Shown here: piece after piece, positions 23,005 to 41,971 of the stretch
Layout: every line of letters begins with the position of its first letter
Numbering within the stretch: the first letter of the stretch is position 1
Assembly: GCA_021613335.1 (NCBI GenBank)
Contig: JAJTWR010000461.1
Location: 124,001 to 188,000 of the forward strand
DNA from: Whitmania pigra
Taxonomy: Eukaryota > Annelida > Clitellata > Hirudinida > Haemopidae
Reading direction: 5' to 3'
DNA: 64,000 nt
Program-made: the position numbers and the translations under genes
The notes under the pieces: generated by a model
The model's input: only the letters and a program-made list of their open reading frames with translations
Told to the model about the DNA's origin: nothing
Databases searched by the model: none

Positions 23005-25239
23005 ATGGGTGACAAGCAAATAGACGACAGTCAGGTCAACAAAGCAAGAACGATCAGTATCGTACTCATGTGCCTTGCAGCGGTCCTTCCAATCTTGATG
23101 GCCATCGTTGTTTATGCCTTATTGAGATATAGATCACTTCAGATGAAAAGGAAGAAGTTTGCAGACGATTGGAATGTGACAAGAATAAATTCGTTTAGAA
23201 ATAACATGATCGCTCAAAACCATTCAATAAGTCATATCAGTTCTAGCTATTTAGATACAAACTATTTTCATGAAAAAGGCATCAATGTCGAACTAAAACG
23301 TGTCGGCACATCTCGGATTCCCGACGAAAAGTTTGTCTCAGCAGCGGCAAATCAGAGAACTTTACAGCACTTTAATGAGGCATATGTTGAAGACAGCAGT
23401 ACGGAGGAAGGAACCGAAAGTCTTAAAACCAGGAGATGCTCGATATCTCAAGGAGCCTTTCAGAAAAAGCTTTTAATCCATCGAGCTTCCAGCAGAGCGA
23501 GCATTTCGAGCCAAACTACCGATGTCAAAAGTGCCATACTACAAATGTTAATTCCACAAGACAAATTCAGTTCCGAACATGACTTCAGAACTTCAGTGCC
23601 AAAAGAAAGTGAAGCAATTTGTGACCAAACGCTCACAAAAACAATTTCTGGAAAAGAAGGAGACGATACAGTGCTATCTCCTCAACATCGCCTTAGCCAA
23701 GGCATCACCTCCACGAGCAATTACAACCGAATGGGTGACTTACATCAAGTTGCTGAAGTTAGTTCTTCTGCAACTACTTTGAATCCGCAGTTCTACACTC
23801 ACAATATTGATTGGGTTGGCACTCATAAACGTTTGAGCACAGACTTCTTAGAGCCAAACTACAACACATCAGAACACTCTGCGCATTTTGGAAATGATAA
23901 GGCAATATCCAGTCTGACCAACACAGATGTCTTCTTCCAAAATCAAAAGCTAAGATCCGAGACACCCCAAAAACATAAAGGAATTCATTCCGAATTAGAC
24001 TATTTTGCCAGCCCAGTCTTGAGTGAAGAAGAAAACAATCCCGTTTCCGACAGGAGAGTGTACAGCGATTTTATTCCAAAATCAAACACGGACGATTTCA
24101 TGCCACAGAAAGTTCTAAAAAATAATCACAAGAGTTTAGCTGGCGGTCACTCAATTTACAAGGAGAAACATGAAAATCTCAGTTCAGAAACCGGTCTCAG
24201 AAGTTCTCGTGACTGGGGAGCGTTAGAATATTACAAGACACATGGAGACACCTCCTGGGAACGAGATGAAACCACCGACTTCAGCGACACATTTGATGAG
24301 GAGTGGCCAAAACTTCATAGGTATCCAGGCATATTGGACTTGAACACAATTCTGGAAGCCAAAGAAAGAACTGGAAACGGCAAATCAAATAATAATTCCA
24401 AAGATAAAGAGCAATCTTTCGACGAAAGGACAGAGTTCAGTTTGGAAGATCACATTCTTCCTCCTCCTCCATCGTTTTGCGACTCTGACAAGCCTGACCT
24501 TATTTTACCCAATTTGTATCCAAAATCAAAACCGCTCCGGTTTTCTCCAAAATCCTTCAATTCTGAATCATTCCCGCGTCAAGATTCCAAGACATCTCAT
24601 GAAAATAATCACGATACAAGCATCAAGACGGATTCGGATTATAATTTATTCGACACTCTTCCAGAAGTCCAAGCAAAAAACAACTTTCTTCAACGCAGAA
24701 CTTTATCCAGAAAAAGTCGACAGAACTCCTCGCAACTTATTTTTAATAAGGACAGCATCATGAAGGATGAAGAGGAGCTAGCACTGAAATATTTTGAAGA
24801 CATCTGCAGGGAGTTGAGCAACGAATCACAAAACACATCCGAAAATGGTGGCGACGACAAACAGCCAATAGAATATGTAACCAATTACAGACCAATCCCT
24901 CAAAAAATAAATTACGATTTTAGATCTTCACCTAATACGCCAGTTAATCGAAATTATAGAGAAGTTTATGTCGTTTCTACAAAAAAACAACTTCCTGCGA
25001 CGGATGGAGGTCTACCGCCAAACTTCAGAATGAGCTACGAGCATCTGTTATCTCCAGATTATCCTTATCAAAGGAGAAAAGTCATTTCGTCAGAGATTGA
25101 TGTCAATTCTAAAAAAGCAGAAAATCTTTGGTCATCAAAATCCGGTGCTAGAAAATTAGTAACTACTGATAACGTCCTTAATTACGAAAGCACGATTGAC
25201 AGTCAAACGGGAGATGGATGGATAATTACTCATATGTGA
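23005..25239 (+). CDS. Single-pass membrane protein with long disordered tail
   Basis: I do not recognise the family. One uninterrupted frame of 744 codons begins with a short polar segment. It then has one strongly hydrophobic helix (about residues 17-41, including SIVLMCLAAVLPILMAIVVY) followed by RYRSLQMKRKK. By the positive-inside rule this places the roughly 700-residue rest in the cytoplasm. That tail is rich in Ser, Asn, Asp and Lys, has short motifs such as ILPPPPSF and LLSPDYPYQRR, and lacks an obvious fold or Cys pattern. An acceptor-like site at 22990 in phase with the frame (GETEMGD) suggests this may be the last exon of a longer gene with an upstream extracellular part. It converges on the TARP gene. 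Confidence 0.75.
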   Translation: MGDKQIDDSQVNKARTISIVLMCLAAVLPILMAIVVYALLRYRSLQMKRKKFADDWNVTRINSFRNNMIAQNHSISHISSSYLDTNYFHEKGINVELKRVGTSRIPDEKFVSAAANQRTLQHFNEAYVEDSSTEEGTESLKTRRCSISQGAFQKKLLIHRASSRASISSQTTDVKSAILQMLIPQDKFSSEHDFRTSVPKESEAICDQTLTKTISGKEGDDTVLSPQHRLSQGITSTSNYNRMGDLHQVAEVSSSATTLNPQFYTHNIDWVGTHKRLSTDFLEPNYNTSEHSAHFGNDKAISSLTNTDVFFQNQKLRSETPQKHKGIHSELDYFASPVLSEEENNPVSDRRVYSDFIPKSNTDDFMPQKVLKNNHKSLAGGHSIYKEKHENLSSETGLRSSRDWGALEYYKTHGDTSWERDETTDFSDTFDEEWPKLHRYPGILDLNTILEAKERTGNGKSNNNSKDKEQSFDERTEFSLEDHILPPPPSFCDSDKPDLILPNLYPKSKPLRFSPKSFNSESFPRQDSKTSHENNHDTSIKTDSDYNLFDTLPEVQAKNNFLQRRTLSRKSRQNSSQLIFNKDSIMKDEEELALKYFEDICRELSNESQNTSENGGDDKQPIEYVTNYRPIPQKINYDFRSSPNTPVNRNYREVYVVSTKKQLPATDGGLPPNFRMSYEHLLSPDYPYQRRKVISSEIDVNSKKAENLWSSKSGARKLVTTDNVLNYESTIDSQTGDGWIITHM

Positions 25240-25540
25240 ATACTTTTCACTCTTAAGCATTGTGATGGAAATTTATTACCTCAGGGAACGATTTTAGCTC
25301 AGACATATTCAGTTAATAATAGCTAGTTAATAATAATTATATTAATACGACTGCTGATCTGCATAAAATTTTTATATTTTGTAAATGTGTTTTAAAGAAA
25401 ATATCTTAAAACTAGAACTCTATTTCTGTCAAAAAAGTGAGGTTATTTTGTGATATTCTGTTATTCATTCGAAATGAAACTCTAATTCCTTGTCAGACCT
25501 ATTTGTGCTACATTTGTGCGAATATATCAAGTCTTAGGAC

Positions 25541-25687
25541 CAGCGGCGCAGCAAGGGAGAGGGCACTTTTGCCTGGGAGTGCCAAATTGTTGATAATGTT
25601 AAGCTGAGGGAGGTTGCCAAATCATTAAAATTTAATACCAAAATTATCAGTTCCGCCCCGAGCACAGAAACCCCTAGCTACGCCTCA
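25541..25687. mobile_element. hAT-type MITE
   Basis: The left end cagcggcgcagcaagg and the right end, read inward as tgaggcgtagctagggg, form imperfect terminal inverted repeats of a common hAT MITE type. The flanking octamers (cttaggac and tttcggtc) match at only 5 of 8 positions, so this is an old copy. It lies between the two convergent genes. Confidence 0.6.
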
Positions 25688-26122
25688 TTTCGGTCGCATC
25701 GAACAAAATCTATTAACAAACCCTAAAAACGTGTTAAAAATATTATCGCTTGCACCAAGGAGCGAAGAACTAATCTACAGAGGCGGTTTTTATCGACAGT
25801 GTGAGAAACTAAAACTGTCAAAAATATCACAATGGAATTGTATGTGCACGTTATTATATATAAAACTTCAATGCAGTTGTTCGAAGACACGTTTTCGAAA
25901 ACAGTGCAGGACAAACATTAATAATGTCGAACGTAAGAAAACTATTTGTGACCCGAACGAATGAAACGAAATCGTCTCAGAACCTTCGGAGCAGACTCCG
26001 GAGGATGTCGTAGTAGTAACGTAAGTAACGTCCCCTCTGCATGATTCTAGATGATTCGGACAATTGTGAAGATTAAAATGGTTTCTCATTGAGTAGAGCC
26101 AGTGCAATCAATAGAATCAGAT

Positions 26123-28558
26123 TCAGACAGGAGTAGTTCGGCCAAAATAAAAGTTGGAATCGTCATCCAGCAACGGCTTGACCAATGATTTAAGATGCTG
26201 CGGATTACAATAACTGAAGTATCTCAACTCGTGCATGGAACGCGCCCTATCTACGGATGATTCCTTCCAGTCCTCCGCCAGACCACATTGGGGTAAGTAG
26301 TGCGCAGATCGAGCCATTAAACCTGCTTCGACCAGAGAGATTTCTTCTGGCTGCGTTGCATTTTTGCGACCGGAACGATTGATGTCGAGTTGTTTTGAGG
26401 AGGACGATACAAGTCGGTAGAGACCTGGGTTTTGATGCTGGCGCCTCTGATGATGCGGCTGAAACTGACAGCAACATGGTCGATTATTTGAGTTCCATCT
26501 TTGCTGACATTTATCGAGTTGATTAGCATTAAGGTCTCTTCTCTCGACTAATTTTGCGCCTTCTTCTCGGGTCTTAACGTCTCGAAGACGGATTTCTTCA
26601 ACTCTTCTGTGCTCGGGGGACATTTTGTCGACACCTTTCCCACGAAATGAAGCTGAATCGAAAGTCTTGAAAGAGTTGTGATTGTAAGCTTGAGATAGTA
26701 AAGGACTGTATTGTGTTGCAGTGTCTTTGTATAAGGTCGTTGGTGACGGAGAGTTTGTAAGCCAGTCGTGGCGATTGTAAAGTTGCTGTTGAGCTCTCGG
26801 CTGAGCCTTCTGCTGCGATTGCTTAGTCGGTAGTTTTGTCGGCTTTTGCTTGTGCAAGCTATCTTGTCTGAGAAGTTGAAAGCGGCGTTGTATCGGTTGT
26901 AACGGCTGCGACGTGTATTGCTGGCTTTGATGAAATATCGACTGTAAATTTTCAGTTGTAGGATGCTTCAATATCGCTGCCACGAGACCACTCGCAGCAG
27001 ATCTTGCTGTCAAGGCCGAGGCATTGGTTGTATTGCCGACGCTTTTACTCTGGTGAGATGACTTTGGTTGCTGTTGGCAATAGTGAAATTGCTGTGAATG
27101 CTCGAAGCGTTCGGGATAACCTTGCGAAGTATCCGCTCCAGGTACTTTCCGTGTCTCCAAGTCAGAAGGAAAAGCTGTTGAGGTGGCATTACTTTTAAAC
27201 TTCCAGCCTTGGCGTTTGAGAAATTGAACGCTTTTGAAATCCCTTTGAGTCGATGTTGGCGAACAAATGGAATTTCCGACTCCAGCCCGTTTTCCGCGTT
27301 CGTCGAGTAGTGCCGCATTGGAACCGATGCTATCTACCAATGGTGAAACGCCTTCGGCACTGAAATCGTCCTCTTCGTCCGGATAAACGTGGCCGCTGAG
27401 AAGAGGGTTTTTAAGGTGCATGTTTAAAGAACGATAATTCTCGAGCTCCAGCTGTTGATCTCCAGCAACCTGAGCCAAGGCCTCGCTATTGACATCGACT
27501 GGGATCTCCAGGTGATCTCTATCCTTTCTGTAGGCCAACTGGTACAGCGAAATATATAAATAAACAGAGAGAACACCGGTACTTTCCGAACTGATGAACG
27601 AGAAGATCGTAAGTATGAATGAAGGACCGTAGCGATAATGGAAGACCTTCATTTGGTCGTCGGCTGATGGTCGAGATTTGTTTGAATTGCTTGCCTCCTC
27701 TGTTACTGCTCCTATGAAGACCACTATTCCGATGAGTACGAAAAGGCCTGCACGAAAATCAGAATCCACGTTACGTGCAATAAATTTCACGAGGGCAAAT
27801 GTGCCAATTTTCTTACCTCCAATGACAAACATAATCCCGGCTACAAGTGTCAGTGTATTTTTTTGAGGATTGCATTGAGATATCACGCAGCAACACTCTC
27901 CCACCAAAAGAATGAGCAGGCTCAGTAGTGGAAACCATGCAAATTTCCGGAGAGAAACTATTATATTAAAAAGTTGACTATTTATAAAACCATAACTTAT
28001 TTATTTTTGTTTTGCAAATGCTGCACTCTGAATAAATATATGTAGACTAACGTAACACGGATTCCGTTGGTGCTAAGCCATCTCTTTCTACATGTTTGAA
28101 ATAATCGATTCTCTCGCACCATTCAACTTGGGTGGTGGACACTAAATGATGTAACACGTTCATTCTCAGTCACTATTATCTCAAGAATATTATGCAATAT
28201 TATTTATATGTTATTATATTTTATATTATTTGAAGAATACCTTACATACCTTATTAAATAGATAACTAATAACGGCCAATATTTTTTAATATAAAAGAAA
28301 AAAGGACAAACCGTCATGTACACACTTCCTCCATAAACCGGCTGTAGTATTCCTAAACAAATTCGTGCTGTTAAGTCTTTCAGAGGCGTAGAGCCAATGA
28401 TCAGTGACGACAGCAACACAGAGACAAGCGAATGAAGCACACGAGAAGATGCTCGTAGGTATAAGAACCCAGCCTTTCTCCTTCATCCAGCACATCTTAA
28501 ACTGTCTAGTGACAGAGGCTAGTTGAACCTCCGCGATATAACGCCATTGAACATGCAA
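26123..28558 (-). CDS. Stargazin-type TARP / calcium-channel gamma subunit
   Basis: Type I TARPs (CACNG2/3/4/8) escort AMPA receptors and anchor them to PSD-95. Three exons sum to 723 codons plus stop: 28312-28558, 28052-28141 and 26123-27957. Exon 1 has TM1 and the claudin-family GLWRKC motif. The 90-nt middle exon carries WCERIDYFKHVERDG, matching the extracellular-loop segment CKQIDHF of stargazin. Exon 3 holds TM2-TM4, including FPLLSLLILLVGECC and YRYGPSFILTIFSF. The last residues are RTTPV, identical to the PDZ ligand at the end of stargazin. The cytoplasmic tail is about 500 residues, Gln- and Ser-rich, far longer than in vertebrate TARPs (roughly 315-425 aa in total). Met22 (MCWMKEKGW) is an alternative start. 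Confidence 0.9.
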
Positions 28559-29346
28559 ATATTGAGCACGTACGATGTATTCATTGTTCGCTATTGCACG
28601 TTATGCTCAAAAAGCGCCCAGCTAGATTCCTCCAAAACATATATAATTCTTTAATAGAAGATTAGACGATGCAATGCCTTTCCAGCAAGGCTTTTTAAAG
28701 TAAAACGAAGAGAAACTGCTGTCGGGTTGGACTGCGCCAGCATCCACAAACAAGACATTTCGACGGCATTACATTGACTAACATGCACAAACCTCTTCAA
28801 TGGCTGCAAATGAAAAGCAATGATCTAACAAATTACATTAATCTTTTTTAATAACATACGTTGTAAGGTCTTTAAAATTGCTTAGATTTTATTCCAAATT
28901 CCAAAAGCAGGAAGTCACCAGGCAAACCAGAACGAATCGAAGCTAAATTAAAATAGCAAAATATCCACGTTTCGAGCAAACAAAGCATATTACGAGTCAT
29001 CATTTGAGTTCCATCCGTCAATGACCAACTCGGTAGCGTACGCCCGCAGGTCTAACCGACCTAGCGCAGCTGCATCCGAATAAAAAGGTCCTTCACGCAT
29101 ACACGCAAGCACCAGAAGGCTCCAACGCGCGCAGCCCTCCCGACGATTTTATGATCCCCAAACCGAATACTACTTCACATTAAAAGAAATGACGGACACA
29201 ACGCAGACTAGCTGATAGCTCGCTACTAAGGAAATTGTGTTGTATAGCAAAAATATTAAATTACTAATTGAAACACGTAAATGAAATGTTTAATGCAATC
29301 TTTATTGTTTCTCCAACATATTTGAACAGTTAACAAGTTAGTTTTT
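28559..29346. other. Intergenic region, TARP to PRPF8
   Basis: This gap holds the upstream region of TARP and the 3' flank of PRPF8. It includes a locally GC-richer patch near 29030-29150. I see no exon or RNA gene. Confidence 0.45.
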
Positions 29347-38207
<8,861 letters not shown>

Positions 38208-38671
38208 ATCCTCAAACTTTTACAATAATGTTACGATAAGCTTTAAATAAACAGCAAGAAAATGTTAGCGCAAGACTTCGATCGTAGCTCCGAATATCGA
38301 TCCCCACCCGCTTGTAGACTCGGATGTCACTACAAATCCCGTCCAGCATAACCAAAGATATAAATATTTTATTGAACGAATAAATTTTCAATATTTTATT
38401 ACACATTATAGTAATAATGTATTGTACTTAAACTTAAATATGTGTTTAATAAAATTGTATTTAGAAATAATTATTATTATATAAAATAACAACCCGAAAA
38501 TTTTCAAAATTACATAAACTTAATTAATTTTTACATTAAGTTAGAACTCAATTGCAACTATTACAAATGGCATGACTGCTAAGAACGTGAGCGCGTTTAG
38601 TTACGCAACTTTAATCAAATAAATAAGTAAATAAGGCCGTGATCTTGTTCAGCTCTAATCGTCAAATAAAG
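38208..38671. promoter_or_regulatory. Divergent promoter region PRPF8 / DHRS7
   Basis: The start codons of PRPF8 (minus) and DHRS7 (plus) are under 500 bp apart, so the two promoters must share this AT-rich stretch. No defined element is recognised; the call rests on gene arrangement only. Confidence 0.5.
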
Positions 38672-40824
38672 ATGAGCATCTGTTTCGTACTGATTGTGGC
38701 TGTGGTGATATTGTTGTTTGTTTTTATTAAATTCTTCTTAGCTGATGGAGATTTGACATTGCTACTGGCGGAAAAGATTGGAAAGAATATCAGTAAATAT
38801 TATAGAAATTTTCACAAAGTGTCTTTGTAAAATATTCAATTCATTTTTATCTATAATAAATTTAATGTCAACATTCTGATAGCGTGAAAATTAAAATTTT
38901 CTTTAGTAACCTACTTATCACATCTCTTTCTATTAATTTACCAGCTTTAATTTATTAGTTTCCATTATCATATTTAGAGTGTTGGTTAAATTTGAATTGC
39001 AGAAGCACTGGATTTTAAAGTAGTGTGGATAACTGGGGCATCATCTGGTATTGGAGAGTACCTAGCATATGAACTAGCTAAACATAACTGTCGTTTGATA
39101 CTTTCATCAAGAAACAAAGAGGCACTTGAGAATGTCAAAAGACAATGCATGGGTAATAAATAATTTAATTGCTGTAAAGGAAATATTACTGTTATTAGTG
39201 ATGCTATTTACTAGTTTTACAGCTATTTAAATATTACAGTGATTGGTAAACTGAAAGATGAGGACATTTTGGTTTTACCACTGGATGTTCTTAACTTTTC
39301 TTGTCATGAAGAATGCGTTAAAAGGATATATGATCAATTTTCGAAAGTCAGTAAAACTGAGCTATAAATTTTCTTCTTAGTTATGTATAGACGTGTCTCA
39401 TAATGGTCATGATTACTTTTTTTATAGTGATTTCCTTTCTTATGTAATTTTTATCTTTGAATTGCCTTATAATTGTTTTTTAAACCTTCTTTTAAACAGA
39501 TTTCTTACATGATTTTCTCACTAAATTTCAGATCGATATTCTAATAAACAATGCAGGCAGGTCACAGAGAGCATCCATAGCAGATACTTCAATTGATGTG
39601 GATCGTGATATGCTCGAATTGAATGCACTTGCCCCTATTTCCATAACCAAGAAAGTTTTGCCATATATGCTAGAAAGATGCTCAGGACATATAGTCATCA
39701 TAAGTAGTTTAGCTGGGAAATTTGGTAAGTTTATTGTAAACTTAAGCAACTCTGGAGTCATGCTAGACTTGTTTTCTGTTTAAGGACTTCCAAATTCAGC
39801 TTCTTATTGTCTGTCTAAGTTTGCAGTAGAGGTAATGTTTTTATTGTAACTAATAGATAATATCATTTGTATATTTAGCTGATCATTTAAGCATCTTTTG
39901 TATCCCTGTTGCTTGTGAAGACACTAAATGTGCAGCAATGCAAGCTGGGTTGTGATCACATTACAAATATTGCCATAACAGCCACATGAAGGAAATGCTC
40001 TTTGAGTCAACCTGCATGTCACTTGTCCATTTTTGAGTTGATTCAATGAAATTATATTTAAAGTGGTCTAAATGATGGATTATATTCTGAAAATTTTAAA
40101 CTTTGATTCGATTCAGGGTTGGTACCAATCGCTGAGGGCCGAGGTATCTGACAAAAACATAGATGTAACCATAGTTTGTCCAGGACCTGTCAAGTCAAAT
40201 ATTATTGAGAATGCTTTCACAGGAACTTCTGGACAAGTAAGTCATCACTACATTGTTGGCATCTGATTTGATAATGGTTTTTGATTAGCATTCTTTACTC
40301 ATTCTTGAGTTATGCGAGTTATTTTGTTAGACTTTATATCCTGAAGCATTTATTATATCTTCACATCGTGATTCTGCTAGACTTTATATCTTGAAGTAGA
40401 TTTTTAGGAAGTAGTATTTCTAAATTTTGCAGAGGATGATCTTTAATCAATTTAAATTTATTAAAAGTTATTTATTTTCACTGAGTTTTACACTTAAACA
40501 GATCTATATCTGCTTTTGAACACTATTAACAGACTATTGGAGCTAGTGTGAATAAAGATTTCAAGAGAATGCCCACAGAGAGATGTGCTGAATTGATCAG
40601 GGTAGCCATTGCCAATAAACTAGCAGAGGTCTGGATTGCCCAGCAGCCGGTTTTGACCTTGGCATACATCACAACGACATGGCCATCATTTTTGCCTTGG
40701 TCTGTTTCTCATTCGCTAAAGCAAACAAATGCTTATGTGTTTAAATGTGATTAAATGTATGCTTTGCAGGCTCACCAAGCATTTTGGTCCTCTTCTGAAT
40801 AGATTAAGGGATGGAAGACCATAA
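38672..40824 (+). CDS. DHRS7: Short-chain dehydrogenase/reductase DHRS7
   Basis: DHRS7 is an ER-membrane NADPH-dependent carbonyl/steroid/retinoid reductase. Eight exons sum to 319 codons plus stop: 38672-38792, 39003-39152, 39240-39346, 39532-39724, 39785-39831, 40117-40236, 40533-40699 and 40770-40824. An N-terminal hydrophobic anchor (SICFVLIVAVVILLFVFIKF) is followed by ADGDLTLLLAEK, as in human DHRS7. The cofactor motif TGASSGIG is at 51-58. DILVLPLDV and ILINNAGRSQR follow, then catalytic SSLAG, YCLSK (Tyr198, Lys202) and CPGPVKSNI. The end (EVWIAQQPVLTLAYITTTWP) also matches DHRS7. An in-frame ATG at 38639 would add 11 residues. A decayed SINE sits in the intron before the exon at 40117. 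Confidence 0.94.
39925..40025 (-). mobile_element. Decayed tRNA-derived SINE copy
   Basis: On the minus strand this segment aligns along its length with the SINE at 8240-8375 (shared acatgcaggttg, tatggcaa, tgtaatgtg, acccagcttgca). The B-box has been lost by a small deletion. It is intronic in DHRS7. Confidence 0.5.
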
Positions 40825-41971
40825 TAATAATTGGTGACTTTGATTTGTTATTAACCATTTGCTAGAATTTGCAGGGAAAATTTTTCAAAAGTCGATTGAG
40901 ATATTTATTCAACAAATCTGCTAAAATGTTTTTGATGAAAGCCTAAACTCATCATTCTAAATTTGGCTAACTTTGCTGGCAAAGTTTTAAAAGAATTTAT
41001 TGCAGTGGATATAATCAATAAATAAATTAGATTTTAAGGCAAAGTTTTAAACCACAATAAAATTGTTATTACTATCGACTGCTTCAAGTAGGGCTGATGG
41101 CAAGGCAAAATGGAAGTGAGCTATAACAACAACACTAACGCTAGATTATATTACACGGTTCATGTGCGTAACGACGAAGGCAACAGTAATTACTCTGATC
41201 ATAGGAAATACAATTCCTAAGTGCATGCATGGCTGAAATCAGCTTCCAGAAGCCATACGTACGAATTTACTTTTTTTTTTTTAAATTTTCATCACTTTGC
41301 AAATAAAAAGAACTAAATCAATGTTATCCTAGTTTTAAAAGACACACTTATGACAGAATTTGTGAATAAAATCTGCTTTGATTAGAAGAAAATAAATGGT
41401 GAAGAATAAACGAAAAAATTAATGATGTATCCCACGGTGACCGATCTCTAGGCATTTCTTCATAAGGAAAAGTTAACCAAGCTAATATACGCCCATTGAA
41501 CCACAAATAAACGAAGGATGATTTAGATACAGAAAATTTGAATTTTACCCAATACAAATGACAGGATTATGGTACAGGTAAAGACAATATTAACATTGAT
41601 TTGGAAATTGCATATTTGCAATGATATATTTAGTGGAGTTAAGCATCTGGTAATTCTGGTTCGGGTCGTCAAGAAAAATATAGTTATTCGCATCAGGATA
41701 TTGCTTGATCATCCACTTTGGTGGACATTTGAACATAAGAAATCAATGAGAATCATTAAGTAAATGTGGAAAAGATTGCTGGCCTGGGACTACAAAAGTG
41801 GTCCTCAATACACCTTAACAAATCTTACAGCTTCAATAACTTGATAGTTGCACCAAAGAAAGCTGAGCATAAAATTGATTTCAAAATCAGACAAATTATC
41901 TAATTGTAAGAGATGAGTGATACCACTGGTTGTGCGTTGATGACTAATCAAACATTAAGCCGATTGTCTTG
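40825..41971. other. Convergent 3' flanks of DHRS7 and AFG1L
   Basis: The interval between two convergent stop codons must contain both 3' UTRs. I see only short chance frames and a T-homopolymer near 41272-41282. Confidence 0.5.

Noticed and set aside
23005..25239. Possibility that the 744-codon frame is a retroelement Gag or Env
   Set aside because: There are no zinc knuckles, protease, reverse transcriptase or terminal repeats nearby, and the TM helix is at the N-terminal end.
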